Source: Adineta steineri (taxonomy: Eukaryota; Rotifera; Eurotatoria; Adinetida; Adinetidae). From it: 64,000 nt of DNA. Shown piece after piece: positions 27,662-38,531 of the stretch. The notes below the pieces were generated by a model. It was not told where the DNA came from, ran no database searches, and was given only the letters and a program-made list of their open reading frames with translations. Both the position numbers and the translations under genes were made by a program. The DNA is taken from assembly GCA_905250115.1 (NCBI GenBank), contig CAJNOI010000025.1, positions 422,755 to 486,754 on the forward strand. Reading direction: 5' to 3'. The stretch's first letter is position 1, and every line of letters begins with the position of its first letter.

Positions 27662-28270
27662 TCTACGACCTTTCTTAAGTTGTAATCTTCTCAAGTGACA
27701 AGGTATAGAGACAAGCAAATAATATATATATATATTATCTTATCATATTCAAAAGGTAGTCATACAATACTAGGATGATTAAATGTAAAGACTAAGAACA
27801 TATATATAACGTTAGTGATATAATGTTAAATATGTAAAATATGTCTACTAAATAAATAAAGGTAAAAGAAAAAACTTCTCATTTCTTGTATTTTATTTGA
27901 ATTGTATAGAAAATTATAAGTTAAATAGTAAAAATATTAGACGGACAACGAAATATACAGTAATTATAAATTGTAACTGTATTATTTAATCATATATACA
28001 ATACTTTATCAATAATCGAATATTTAAAATAAATAGTGGCAAAGAACGCAGCAATATTTTTATTAATAAACTACTGTTAGATTTTATCTATTCGTCGTCA
28101 TTCAATAATCCCATAATTCATAGTAGTATATTGATAATATGGTGAATTTAATATAATTAATACATTTCATGTACTGATATATTTATTTTATTTTCAAATA
28201 TATGGAACTACATATTTTTCTCAAGAGATTAAATATCTCACTAGCTACATGTAATAAAAGTATTGAAATA
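27662..28270. other. intergenic region
   Basis: This AT-rich stretch lies between two minus-strand genes. It holds the upstream region of the oxidoreductase and the 3' flank of the VIT/vWA gene. No gene is seen. Confidence 0.5.
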
Positions 28271-31200
28271 TTACAGTTTCTTCTTCATGTCATTGATAAG
28301 TATATCGATTTGGTCGTTTTTAACACCAAAATTTTCAAGTTGTTTGCGTCCTTTTGCTACGACTGCATTCCAAAGATTCTTTTGATCAGCATATTTCGAT
28401 TCAAGTACAGCTACGGCAAGTGCTGTTGACAGAGCATCTCTATTTTGAGTAATAGTTGATGTAAATGTGCTTAATGTTTTACCATTGGTCAGCTTTTTAA
28501 TGTCTTCATCGTTTAATAACCATGCTCCGCTGAATAACTGTTGATTAACTAACCAACGAACAGGATCGGTGGATAAGAGTGAGCTGGTAGTAGTACTAAT
28601 ACTACTAGTACCAAAACCGATGCTATCATACGATATATGACCAGACATACTAGATGGACCAGCTAGACTAGGTAGATCAAATAGACCAGATGAACCAATA
28701 TGGCTATAATAAAATACAAAAAAATTGAAGTGATATGCATATGGAATCTATTAAACGCATCAGTTCATCGTAATTGAAATTCAGAAAATGTAATTAAAAA
28801 ATACTCTATTCATTCAAGATAGTACTCTGATAGTCTCGTTAAAAAACAAGAATTTCACATTGTGCAGATATTTCACTTGCTTGCTTGTAAGCTTTATTAT
28901 TCTGTGATGGCGAAGAAATGAGAATATTTAGTTGCAGCCAATATTGTTCATCTTATTTTACAAAATATTCAAGAGAAATACTTACCCCGATTGATAATGT
29001 GCGCGATACTTGTAGGAAGGAGAACGCCATGGTGATGGTCTCATCCCTGAGTAAGATGAAGCCATCATTGGCATAGGTGCTAGATTACTATATTGCGAAG
29101 ATTGATATGATGGTTGAAAATTTAGTAAATGTTTATCATCGTTTGATATTTGAATTGGTATATGACGAACTTTAGAGTAAGTATTATTGTTCTTTGGACT
29201 AGTAGTTTCTACACCAACAAACGCTGTATAAGGTGACAGAATTTGATGATTTAGTGATAGTTTAGTAATGCGTTGTTCAAGTGTTGAATTATCGTTACTA
29301 ATAGAAATATAAAAACAAATTATTAAAATTAGTTCATCACAAAATCTTAATTATGTTTTGTACATACTTTTCTTGTTGTAGATTGTAATTTTCATGTTGT
29401 AATTCTTGTATCAAAGCTTTTGCAGCTAATCGACGTATTGTATCTTTTTTCTGTATTATATTACTATTTAGCTGAATTGAATTAATCTTTTGTTCACCAA
29501 TCATCAGATCCACACTGATATTGTGTCCTTTCAATTCATTACCTTCCAACAATTGATAAACCAGCACACGATCATCGACATAGATAGGTGGAATTGTTTT
29601 CGGAGCTTGTGATCCATTAGTAGATAAACCATGCCATTGAAGTCGAGCATTGACTAGTGATGGTTGAAGAGCTCGACCAAATTGACTACCAACATATGTA
29701 TCGACTTTGGCATTAGGTGGGATGAAAATAAAATAACCGTTCGTAGTACGAGCAAGACCTTTTACCAATGAACGTGATGCTGAATCACCAAGACCAAAAG
29801 AAAATATACGTGTTGATGAAGACATTGAACGACATAGTTCAATTACCTGTAATAAAATAAAGATATCTGTAAAAAGAATTGCATTTCTTACTTCATCTGT
29901 ATTGGAAATTTCTCCATCAGTCAATAGAAAAATTTGTCTTGATCGATTATTAATTGGTGGATGATCTTTTAAATATTTCAGTGGTTCAAGTAATTCTGTA
30001 CCACCAAAATCTGCTGATATTGAATTTGTAAGTTCTTCTGCTTTTTTTGCAGTTTCTTCATTATAAACAGTTGTCAAAACTTCATCTTTGAAAAGAATAT
30101 CGAATCTTGATCCAAAACGAATAATATTAAAATGAGAACCAACAGGTAAACTACGTATGAATAGAAGCAGAGCTTCTTTAGCAAGACCGATACGACTGCC
30201 TTCTGACATTGAACCTGAACAATCCACTACAAAAACAATATAATCATATGTATATTATTTTAATTAGAAAAAAAGTTCTATTGAGTTTTACCAATAAAAA
30301 TAAATTCTGTATTAGCTTCATTATTGTCAGAAGAAACTTTCATCAAATCAGAAAGACTTGGAGTAAATGCAAGAAGAATAGCATGATCTGAAGTATCATT
30401 AAATTGTTCGATAGAAACATGTGTCATTGGTCGATTATTTGGTAGATCAATATCCAAAATAATGTCACGATCAAGAGCAATACCTTGTAATGAAACATCG
30501 ATTGATTTAGGTGACATACTAACATTTACTGCATGTGAAAGATTTGCTACTTGTGTAATTTTATCTACAATTATATAACGTTGATTTTATTTTATTAATA
30601 AATTTTAACTTACATTGTTCATTTCGAAGAACATGGGCTTGAAACCACATTGAATATGGAGTCTTTTGAACATATTCACTATTGGTATTATCAGGTGATT
30701 GTAAATGACCCAATGATGGATTATAACGTGGAGCAATCGTAGTAGGAATAACAAATCGAATAGAACTACCATCAATCAAATCTAATTCAGTTACATATTG
30801 AATTTTTACTCGACATTCTTTTCCAGGTGGTAAAGCACCTATATTAATCTAAATAAAGTTATTCAATTTATGTTATTAGAAATAATTTATTATAGTAAAA
30901 TCTTTACTGTAAATGTATCCAATGTTTTTTTACTTTGTCTCATTAAAACTGCTGTTTGACCTTGTTTTATAGCTGAATCATATTCTTCTTCTGCTACTTT
31001 CTTTTCCTTTAACGTCGCTATAATTGTTCGATCATCGATTTGAGCTGTAAACGAATAAACAGCAGCATTTTCCTATTAACCAATAAATAAGTTTTTTCTA
31101 TATTTAGTTATTAAAAATGAAATATAATATACCTCTATAGGAAATACATAAATTGCTTCGATATTATTTTCTTCTTGATTAAAAAATACTTGCGTCAATG

Positions 31201-31672
31201 TAACATCAGCAGCAAAAGAATCAATCCAAGCTTCGACAGATACATTACGAAGTGGAACATATGCTTTTCGATCTTCATCGGTTGATGGTTTAAATATGAG
31301 TCCGGAACATCCTAATAGTTTTTCATTATCATCACGAGCAGATTGATGAATTGGTTTAGTTGTTAATCGAAGAGCAGAAGGTTTTGATTGAGCACTAGAA
31401 AATATATATATTATTAATTTTATTGTCAAGAATATTTTCATCTACCTTGACTGAACTATTTTACCAAGTACACATCTTTCTCCTTTAAGACGATCGAATT
31501 CGGTTTTGTTTTTTCCACAAAAACATATATGTTGACCATTTTTTGGTTTTTGACATCGACGAGAACTAGTATTTTTAGCAGAGACTTTTGATTTCTTTGT
31601 AGTTTGACTTTGACAAACAATGATCAAAATTCCAAGAAATAAAATAAGAATTCCAAGAACAATATTTCTCAT
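28271..31672 (-). CDS. VIT and vWA domain protein with N-terminal membrane anchor (VWA5A/ITIH-like)
   Basis: Nine exons on the minus strand: 31672-31446, 31394-31133, 31072-30908, 30848-30614, 30564-30292, 30226-29892, 29846-29368, 29297-28986 and 28703-28271. They close at 906 aa. Residues 5-24 (VLGILILFLGILIIVCQ) form a signal anchor. A VIT domain follows (residues about 100-230) with VSVEAWIDSFAADVTLTQVF, EAIYVFPIEENAAVYSF and GQTAVLMRQS. The vWA domain begins near residue 386 with an intact metal site, DCSGSMSEGSR, and has FLLTDGEISN and FSFGLGDSASRSLVKGLA. The C-terminal region contains LSTDPVRWLVNQQLFSGAWL and an ALSTALAVAVLESKY helix, as in VWA5A-type proteins. VIT/vWA proteins bind ligands or matrix through the metal site. 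The sixth intron is only 45 nt (29847-29891), divisible by three and without a stop, so retention would add 15 residues. Confidence 0.88.
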
Positions 31673-32209
31673 TGTAAATAAACAGTTTGTTTTTTTTGTA
31701 CGCAATTCAAACCTTTCTATCTATAAAATAATCATGATATATATATATACATCAACATATGTCTGGGTAAAATTCCCCACACTCGGATATTATTTTTTAT
31801 ATCTGGCATATGTTGACAAGTCAAAAAGATAGTATTGTTTCTCGTCTCAGTCTCCTACTAATGCTCATGTGATCTATATAGAGATTGTACTAATAGTTAT
31901 AAATGACATCATTATCTTTCATGTAGTTTTCTTTAGAAGAAAAACATCGATATATATATATATATTTAGATCATCAACAATGACGATATTTCAACACATG
32001 ATTATAAATCATTGAAATAATATCTGTTCATGTCTGTAACTTATTTTCTACATTATTTATAGTTGATATATTTAAAATGAAAATAATATGTTTAAGAAAA
32101 ATCATTGATATCATGCTGTTAAATATTTTTCTTTTAAAACTGTTTCATAAACTGCTGAATAATCTCATCAATCTTGAAAACTTTATTGTCAAAAGTTATT
32201 GATAGTGAA
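31673..32209. other. intergenic region
   Basis: This AT-rich stretch lies upstream of the VIT/vWA gene and contains TA-dinucleotide runs near 31738-31750 and 31952-31967. No gene is seen. Confidence 0.45.
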
Positions 32210-32440
32210 TCAATCTTTGTTAACAGGTAAAGAACGTCGATGTGAGTAACGTTTGTTTTTAATCTGAAATGGTTGAAAGTAAGGCTCTTTCCAGCAGTAT
32301 TTTCGAATGACACATGGTGGTAAAATATTAATACAGATGGGCATATATATACACGTGAGATCATCGCTAGCCATAGTAGTAGATTGAAAGAGTAATAGAG
32401 CAATAAAAATACCGAATATGTATGACAAATGATAAACCAT
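32210..32440 (-). CDS. candidate small secreted cysteine-containing peptide precursor, 76 aa
   Basis: Single-exon frame from ATG at 32440 to TGA at 32210. The first about 25 residues are a textbook signal peptide (MVYHLSYIFGIFIALLLFQS then TTMA before an acidic SDD). The mature part has four cysteines spaced C-x5-C-x6-C-x5-C, then a basic tail with KNKR and HRR sites that prohormone convertases could cut. There is no family match that I recognise. It sits alone in a gap of over 2 kb between larger genes. A neuropeptide or small defence peptide would fit the pattern, but the open frame is short and could be chance. Transcript evidence would decide. Confidence 0.4.
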   Translation of the reverse strand: MVYHLSYIFGIFIALLLFQSTTMASDDLTCIYMPICINILPPCVIRKYCWKEPYFQPFQIKNKRYSHRRSLPVNKD

Positions 32441-34081
32441 TGGACTTATTTAATGTAATAAAATGAATATAGACGTATTTTTATATGAGTAAACAATTAT
32501 AAAACCGTATGTGGTAAGAGAAGGGTTTGCATTGATATTGCGTAGCTGTATTCTTAATGATTATAATAATTATTTTACAAGAAGGACGAATGTAATGTAT
32601 AAATCTTTTTTCGAACTTATTTATTTACATCACTTAGTTTTAAATTATGATTCAAGTAAAGTATAGAATATTAAAAAAATATCCAATCGCGATAAATATT
32701 TCTTATCACTTGAAATTACTTATACGATGTACAATGTATAAATTTCTTTTTCTACAGTTTAAATAAATAAATATTATTATGTATCTTTCAAGCTAATTTC
32801 GTTGATAAAAGCTGACGTTTTATATATGAATGTTATTTTTCAATGACACGAATTTAGATATACACCAACGATTCACTTGATTTGGGTAGTGTATTATTGC
32901 TAAGTAATGACTACGCGTATCGCTTTTGACAGTTATATCTTTCGATCCATCAAGCAATTCACTATCCATACTTGCTTGATTACTATTGCAATAAGCGATA
33001 CATCATTGCTGTTTGTCAACTTGAGTTGTAGAATTATGTGTCACTGGAATTACACAATGAAATAGGTGCTTATTCAGTATACGTTGCTGGTTTAATTAAA
33101 TGAAATTTCGTTATTCGATCTCTCAAGCAGAAAAATAGCAAATATAATAGCGTTTTCCTTTTGAATGTATACGATCCCATTTTTATAATTTTCGAACATA
33201 GCATAAACTCTTTGCATACTATCACTCTTTGAAACATTCTTTAATATAACACATTACCATGCCTAGACACAGGGATAATACAGTACATATGATACACCCA
33301 CCATTGCTTTAAATGAATATAGATATTTGATCTGTTTTCATATGTATTTTTTAATATATTAATTAATATTTTTGATTATATTATCTGATATCATTTATAT
33401 TTCATCTTTTCTTTTGTAAAGTATTTAATTGATAAATAGAAAATATATTATTTAATGCTTGATTTATATAAATTATTTTTAGAAGATTTGAGTATATTAG
33501 TAGTGAATATAGATGGAAGTGATTATTGCTCATTCAGAAATATTCGCTCGATTATATCTATAGTATTTAACAAGGTATTCGATAATAATTTTAATCAACA
33601 TAAGAAATCGAACAATCTGTTCGTACTTCATCTGCTTCAAGGAAAAGATAATAGAAGAACAAGTCGAGTGTAAATGAAGGATAATAAAACTACTACGGAA
33701 AAATAACTTCCTTAATTCATATTTTTTTTTCTTTCTTCTACAACTACCCATTTATCAAAATTACTTTTTATGATAAAACTTTCTCATAGATAACCTTGAA
33801 GTGTCAGCTGACGCTTACAATAAAATAAATTGTATGTAACTAATGTTCTCAGTTTTGAATAAAGAGAAAAAAAACAAGTTAAGTATATAGATTTTTCTTT
33901 TGATCCACAAAAAAAACGAGAAATATTCTCTCTGGCCACGTAACCGGGCTGTTTGTTTTATTTTCTCTGTCATGAGATGCACACACACGCACACAAAAAC
34001 AATGTACAGTAAAGAAAAAAAAAGAGACAGACAAGAAGACGAAAAAAAAAATAATAGTAATCATAATAGTAATCAAAATTA
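32441..34081. other. intergenic region
   Basis: This 1.6-kb AT-rich stretch holds the presumed promoter of the small peptide frame and the 3' flank of CTDNEP1. Short open frames on both strands near 33455-33751 and 33879-34148 overlap each other and lack protein-like features. No gene is called. Confidence 0.5.
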
Positions 34082-35248
34082 TTATCTCGCAGACGATGGA
34101 ACAACTTGCGTAGTTAATCCAGTTGTACTTGTCACCGTTAAGTTCTGATGTAAATGTAAATTCATTCCTAATACTGATCGAACATCACGACAAAATCGTA
34201 ATGCATCGAGAAACGGAAGTAATGATAATAAACATGTATCTGATGGATCAAAAAACCATGACTTAACTAAATAAATAAAAAAAAACAAAATTTAATAAAA
34301 TATGAAAAAAAATAAATATAAATGATTTACTTGGTATTGCATTTAATGGATATGATCGATAAGCAATAGGACTATTATCCAAAATAAATATTCGTGCAAG
34401 ATCATTATTAATTACAGCTAAATCTTTTGAATATGCTCCATATTCAAGTGTGCAATGTTGACGAAAATATCGTCGTGAAAGAATATTTCGATTATTATCT
34501 AATCTATCAGTAACAGCAGCACCATATATTTCCATTGATGCTGTAAATACCACAAGTTCATACCATTGACTTACCTAGAATATAGATCAAAAAAAATGAA
34601 TTATTTTTTTTGAGAAAATGTTTGTTTATACTGTTTCAAGAAAATAATCAACATGTGGTCGTTTATAAACAAAAAATCGAACTGGATGTCTTTCAATTTC
34701 TACACGAACTATAAAATCTGGTGGTCCTGTTGGTTTAACAGTAACAACCCGTGTAAGACCATCATGATGTGAATGAATTAATGTTTCATCTAAATCTAAA
34801 ACCAAAATTTTCTTTGGAAGAAAATCTATAAAAATAGAAATAAAATAAACATTAAAATAAAACAAGAATATATACATACGTAAGCGATGAAGTGATAATG
34901 GTTGCAATGGACAATTATAATATTTAACAGATTGAAATTGTATAAGCTAAAAAAAAAAGAAATTTTTTCTTAATTGAAATTTATTATTTATGAAAACAAT
35001 ACCTTTTTTTTTGACCCACGTAAAGTAACAAATAGAAATGTCCATACACCGAAAAGAAATCTTAATAATCGTTTAAGTAGTAACAATAAATAAAAGAAAA
35101 TTTTTGTATTTATTAAATAAATATAATCAAATGCACGAAGAAATAAACGAAACATGCTTATTGTATGTCTTTCACTATTCGAATTTGAGTGATTATTTTG
35201 ATTGACTAATGCTTGTTGTTGAACTCGAATAACTGCTGATGATGGCAT
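34082..35248 (-). CDS. CTDNEP1: CTD nuclear envelope phosphatase 1 (Dullard)
   Basis: Five exons (35248-35003, 34946-34880, 34825-34632, 34574-34331, 34266-34082) give a closed 311-aa frame. An N-terminal hydrophobic stretch around residues 45-75 ([19 protein letters not shown]) is the membrane anchor. The HAD-fold FCP/SCP domain starts at [20 protein letters not shown], with the catalytic DLDET motif. [20 protein letters not shown] and [20 protein letters not shown] follow, then [20 protein letters not shown]-like sequence ([16 protein letters not shown]), [20 protein letters not shown] and WFFDPSDT. These match Dullard across the whole domain. In animals the enzyme sits at the nuclear envelope and ER and dephosphorylates lipin, shaping lipid synthesis and nuclear membranes. 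The C-terminal tail is slightly longer than in vertebrates. It is divergently arranged with the gene at 35496, leaving 247 bp between the start codons. Confidence 0.95.
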
Positions 35249-35495
35249 TAGAATATTTCAAGATTATATTTAAATAATAAACAATATCATGTTTAATCGC
35301 AAAAATAGAAAAATAAGAATGAACTTGATGAAAAACACAACATAGTACAGCTGAGAGACTAGTTATATTAACCAATAAACGCTTAACAGAATTGAATGGA
35401 GGTCGCCATATGACAATCAATGGTATATAGGATACCAATGAGAAACAGAAAAGTGAAAACCACATGAACAATACAACATAATAAAATAATTCTAG
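35249..35495. promoter_or_regulatory. putative bidirectional promoter region
   Basis: These 247 bases separate the divergent start codons of CTDNEP1 and the coiled-coil gene. They must hold both 5' UTRs and core promoters, so a shared promoter is likely. No TATA box or known motif can be named with confidence. Confidence 0.4.
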
Positions 35496-36485
35496 ATGAG
35501 TTCATCACCATCATCTCATTGGGTTGAATCCCTTTTTCCACCTCAATATTCCATCCGAGATTATCGTGCTACATTTCAACCTGATCATCAACGTGTACGT
35601 CGTTATATTACAACATTATCATCATTTGATGCTCCAACATTAGCCGCTATTTATGAACAATCTTATTTATTTACACTTATACAACGTTTAGCTAAACAAG
35701 AAGAAGATAATGAAAAAAAGATTCAAAGTAAAACAAAAACACAAGCTAATCAAACACAACCTGTTGATTCTGTCCTTGATATTCGTCTTATTCGATCATA
35801 TCTTGAAAAACATAAAGAAAAAGAAGATGCAGAAAAAAAATCCGATCATATCGAAAATCTTTGGACATCCGATGAAATTTCTATTATTCGTTCAGCTTAT
35901 ATGAAAGTACATGATGATTGTTTGCGTTTAAAATCTGAAAATGATTATTATCGAAATCAATTGGAAATAATTCAAAATAAATTTAATGAAACAAATCAAA
36001 TCTTAGAAAAACTTCAAGAAGAACATTTAGAATTAAAAAAAATTCATACACGTTGGACAATACGAACGAATTCATCCGAACAAATTCTTGATCAACAACG
36101 TCAAGAAAATAAAGAATTAATTGAACATATAGAAAAATTAACTGAACAAAATGAATTTTATCGTCGTAATCATTTACAAATGCAAACAAATTTACTTGAA
36201 AAACAAACACGCGTTGAACATTTAGAAAGAAAAATTGATCATTATGATCAAACAATAAAAAATGAATGTGATCGACGTATTGATTTAGTTGAAAAACGTT
36301 CTCAAACAGCTAAAGAACGATATAAAATTGAACAAAATAAATTACAAACAAAATTAGATAAAGAACAAGATTTAAGAAGGCAAAATCTTCTTGCATTAGA
36401 TCAATTAAGAAAGCATGTTCCACTAGCAATTCCACAAGAGAATGAACAATCATTATGTGATATTAAACATGTCAAATATGTTTAA
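35496..36485 (+). CDS. coiled-coil protein of unknown function, 329 aa
   Basis: Single-exon gene. Residues 1-60 form a short region (SHWVESLFPPQYSIRDYRAT) with no known motif. From about residue 65 to 310 the protein is strongly charged (Glu, Lys, Gln, Asn, Arg) with heptad-like spacing of Leu, Ile and Tyr, as in long parallel coiled coils (for example LKSENDYYRNQLEIIQNKF and EKLTEQNEFYRRNHLQMQTN). No signal peptide or membrane segment is seen. Such proteins are often centrosomal, ciliary or cytoskeletal scaffolds, but the family is not recognised and this is only a possibility. It shares a short divergent upstream region with CTDNEP1. Confidence 0.78.
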   Translation: MSSSPSSHWVESLFPPQYSIRDYRATFQPDHQRVRRYITTLSSFDAPTLAAIYEQSYLFTLIQRLAKQEEDNEKKIQSKTKTQANQTQPVDSVLDIRLIRSYLEKHKEKEDAEKKSDHIENLWTSDEISIIRSAYMKVHDDCLRLKSENDYYRNQLEIIQNKFNETNQILEKLQEEHLELKKIHTRWTIRTNSSEQILDQQRQENKELIEHIEKLTEQNEFYRRNHLQMQTNLLEKQTRVEHLERKIDHYDQTIKNECDRRIDLVEKRSQTAKERYKIEQNKLQTKLDKEQDLRRQNLLALDQLRKHVPLAIPQENEQSLCDIKHVKYV

Positions 36486-37019
36486 AAATTTTTATTGTTT
36501 TTTTTTCTACGTAAAATAATATTCCATGAATTAAAATGATTGTAACAAAGATAAGTCCTATAACGCTGAATTATGTTTTTCTAAATTTTGCGTTATATGA
36601 AGATTTTCTCAAATTTTTTCTAAGAGATGGCTGAATGAACAATTTGCTATAGCAAAATACGGTTTGCAATCATTTAATATATTTATTAATTTGAAAATTT
36701 TCAATGTATAAAATAAATTCATGAATTATTGATCATTTTTGCTCCTTTCATATCAATGAATAATTTTGTATTTTATTGATCAAAAATAATCATCTATATG
36801 TATACTTCACTTTTATTTTATGGTATTTTCTCTGTCAATAGGCAACTTATATAAATGTCTGTAAATACTTGAGTTTGATATTTTGTTCTCTCTTTTTTTC
36901 TTATCTCATTTTTTTCTTCTAACGTGATCGATAGACAACAACATACTATTATTCTTCATGTACATATATGTATATGTATATATAAAGTGAAAAATAATAT
37001 AATATACTATTCATTTTAG
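36486..37019. other. intergenic region
   Basis: This AT-rich spacer lies between two plus-strand genes. TA/TG-rich sequence near 36958-36985 directly precedes the Rho GTPase start. No gene is seen. Confidence 0.5.
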
Positions 37020-37704
37020 ATGATGTCATCATCTTCAAATCATCCAGTTAATGGTAATCATACGAATAAAACAATCAAATGTGTTTGTGTAGGTGATGGT
37101 TGTGTTGGTAAAACATCAATGCTTATGTCATATACGACAAATACATTTTCACAGTCATATGTACCGACCGTATTTGATAATTATTCAATTACTATACTGA
37201 TTAGTGGTGAACCTTACACACTTGCTCTTTTTGATACAGCTGGACAAAGTGGTAAGAATTTTTTTTTCAGAATACAATATGATTTCATCTTCTTTTTTAT
37301 TTTAAGGCTATGAATTAATGCGTGCATTTTCATATACAAATACCGATGTATTTCTTGTTTGCTTCAGTGTTATGTCTCCTGCATCATTTAATAATGCTCT
37401 TAAAATATGGATTAATGAAATTCGTCAAACACCATCATCGCGTACAACACCATTTATTCTAGTTGGTACAAAAAGTGATCTTCGTACAAGTATAGCCGAT
37501 GTTGAATTATTAGCTAAATCAAAACAAAAACCAATAACACGTGAACAAGGTGAACGTGCCGCAAAAGAATATGGTGCATATGCATATATTGAATGTTCAG
37601 CATTAACACAGGAAAATCTTAAACAAACATTTGATTCTGCTATATTAGCTACACTTAAACCAGTATCTTCGAAACGTGCTAGAATTTTTTGTTGTTGCTC
37701 ATAA
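37020..37704 (+). CDS. Rho-family small GTPase (Rac/Cdc42-like)
   Basis: Two exons (37020-37251, 37307-37704) give a closed 209-aa frame; a second Met directly follows the first. The G1 loop is [11 protein letters not shown], switch I is [11 protein letters not shown] with the Thr that contacts magnesium, G3 is DTAGQ with the catalytic Gln, G4 is VGTKSDL and G5 is ECSAL. These match Rho GTPases, which switch actin and polarity pathways between GTP- and GDP-bound states. Switch II after DTAGQ reads [20 protein letters not shown], which differs from the usual EDYDRLRPLSYP. The C-terminus is [10 protein letters not shown], a basic stretch with CCCS as a candidate prenylation box and extra cysteines for palmitoylation. 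A divergent Rac/Cdc42 paralogue is likely; the exact subfamily is not resolved. AATAAA lies at 37869. Confidence 0.93.
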
Positions 37705-37979
37705 TATTTATTCCAGATAACAGTAATGTAAACGATTAAAATATTCATCGGGTCCGCATCTCATATTGGATAGTATTTATACATTCATTCGTCAGTTTGT
37801 TTTATAACTAATGCTCATTTTTTTTCTAATTCTGTATAGTTGAGAGGACACTTTTTTTATACTTTCTTAATAAATAAATATATATATTCGATAAAAATAT
37901 CTCATTTTACGCTTGAACGAACACAAAATACACAACGTATTTACATGTGGAATATTTCAATCATTACAAACTAGTAGAC

Positions 37980-38531
37980 ATGGGACACAAGCATTCGACT
38001 AAAAAAAACTGGACTATTGAAGAGAGAGCATCTGATGCAGAAGAAAAAGTCGCTCAATCTCCCAGTATTATTACCAGAGTAAGAAGATCATCTAAAAAAT
38101 ATTTCAATGGTCAAGCTATTGAAAACGATGCATCAATGCATCAATTGCAAGATGAGCTTTTAGCAATTGATAATACAGTAAAACAGAAATGTTTCCCGCG
38201 AAAAAAAAAGAAACAATCAAAAAGTCGATCGAACTCCGAAGAAATTTATTCTCAAAATGAATATTATTATGATCAAAATCCACAATCATTATCTGATAAC
38301 GACGAATATTATGATCAAAATTCACAATTCTTTTCTAACAACGATGAATTTCATGATCAAAATCGACAATTATTTTCTAATAACGACGAATATCACGATC
38401 CATCTATTCATACTTATGAGAATGTACCAATACAAAGGAAAAGATCTACATGGCAATGCAAATATTGTTTAGCAGAAAATAAATCAAATACTATTAAATG
38501 TCGATGCATGGCAACTGTAACAAGATTTTAA
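37980..38531 (+). CDS. small protein with candidate myristoylation site, tandem repeats and RanBP2-like zinc finger
   Basis: Single-exon frame of 183 aa from the ATG at 37980; an upstream in-frame GTG at 37947 is not a likely start. The N-terminus MGHKHSTKK has Gly2 and Ser6 as in N-myristoylation signals, followed by basic patches (RVRRSSKKYF and PRKKKKQSKSRS). The middle holds three 14-residue repeats of the type EYYDQNSQFFSNND. The C-terminus reads TWQCKYCLAENKSNTIKCRC, close to the RanBP2 zinc finger W-x-C-x2-C-x3-N-x6-C-x2-C, but the last pair is C-x-C instead of C-x2-C. RanBP2 fingers bind ubiquitin or RNA. The function is unknown and the altered spacing may weaken zinc binding. Confidence 0.6.
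   Translation: MGHKHSTKKNWTIEERASDAEEKVAQSPSIITRVRRSSKKYFNGQAIENDASMHQLQDELLAIDNTVKQKCFPRKKKKQSKSRSNSEEIYSQNEYYYDQNPQSLSDNDEYYDQNSQFFSNNDEFHDQNRQLFSNNDEYHDPSIHTYENVPIQRKRSTWQCKYCLAENKSNTIKCRCMATVTRF
38260..38400 (+). repeat. three 42-bp in-frame tandem repeats
   Basis: The coding sequence repeats a unit of about 42 bases (tatgatcaaaat followed by cacaat and a tct-aac-gac-gaa end) three times with a few substitutions, plus a partial fourth unit. Each unit encodes 14 residues of the Y-D-Q-N, S-N-N-D-E type. The copies are similar enough to suggest fairly recent slippage or unequal exchange. Confidence 0.7.

Noticed and set aside
35983-36255. Minus-strand Phe/Val/Asp-rich frame
   Set aside because: It is a mirror of the coiled-coil coding sequence on the opposite strand.
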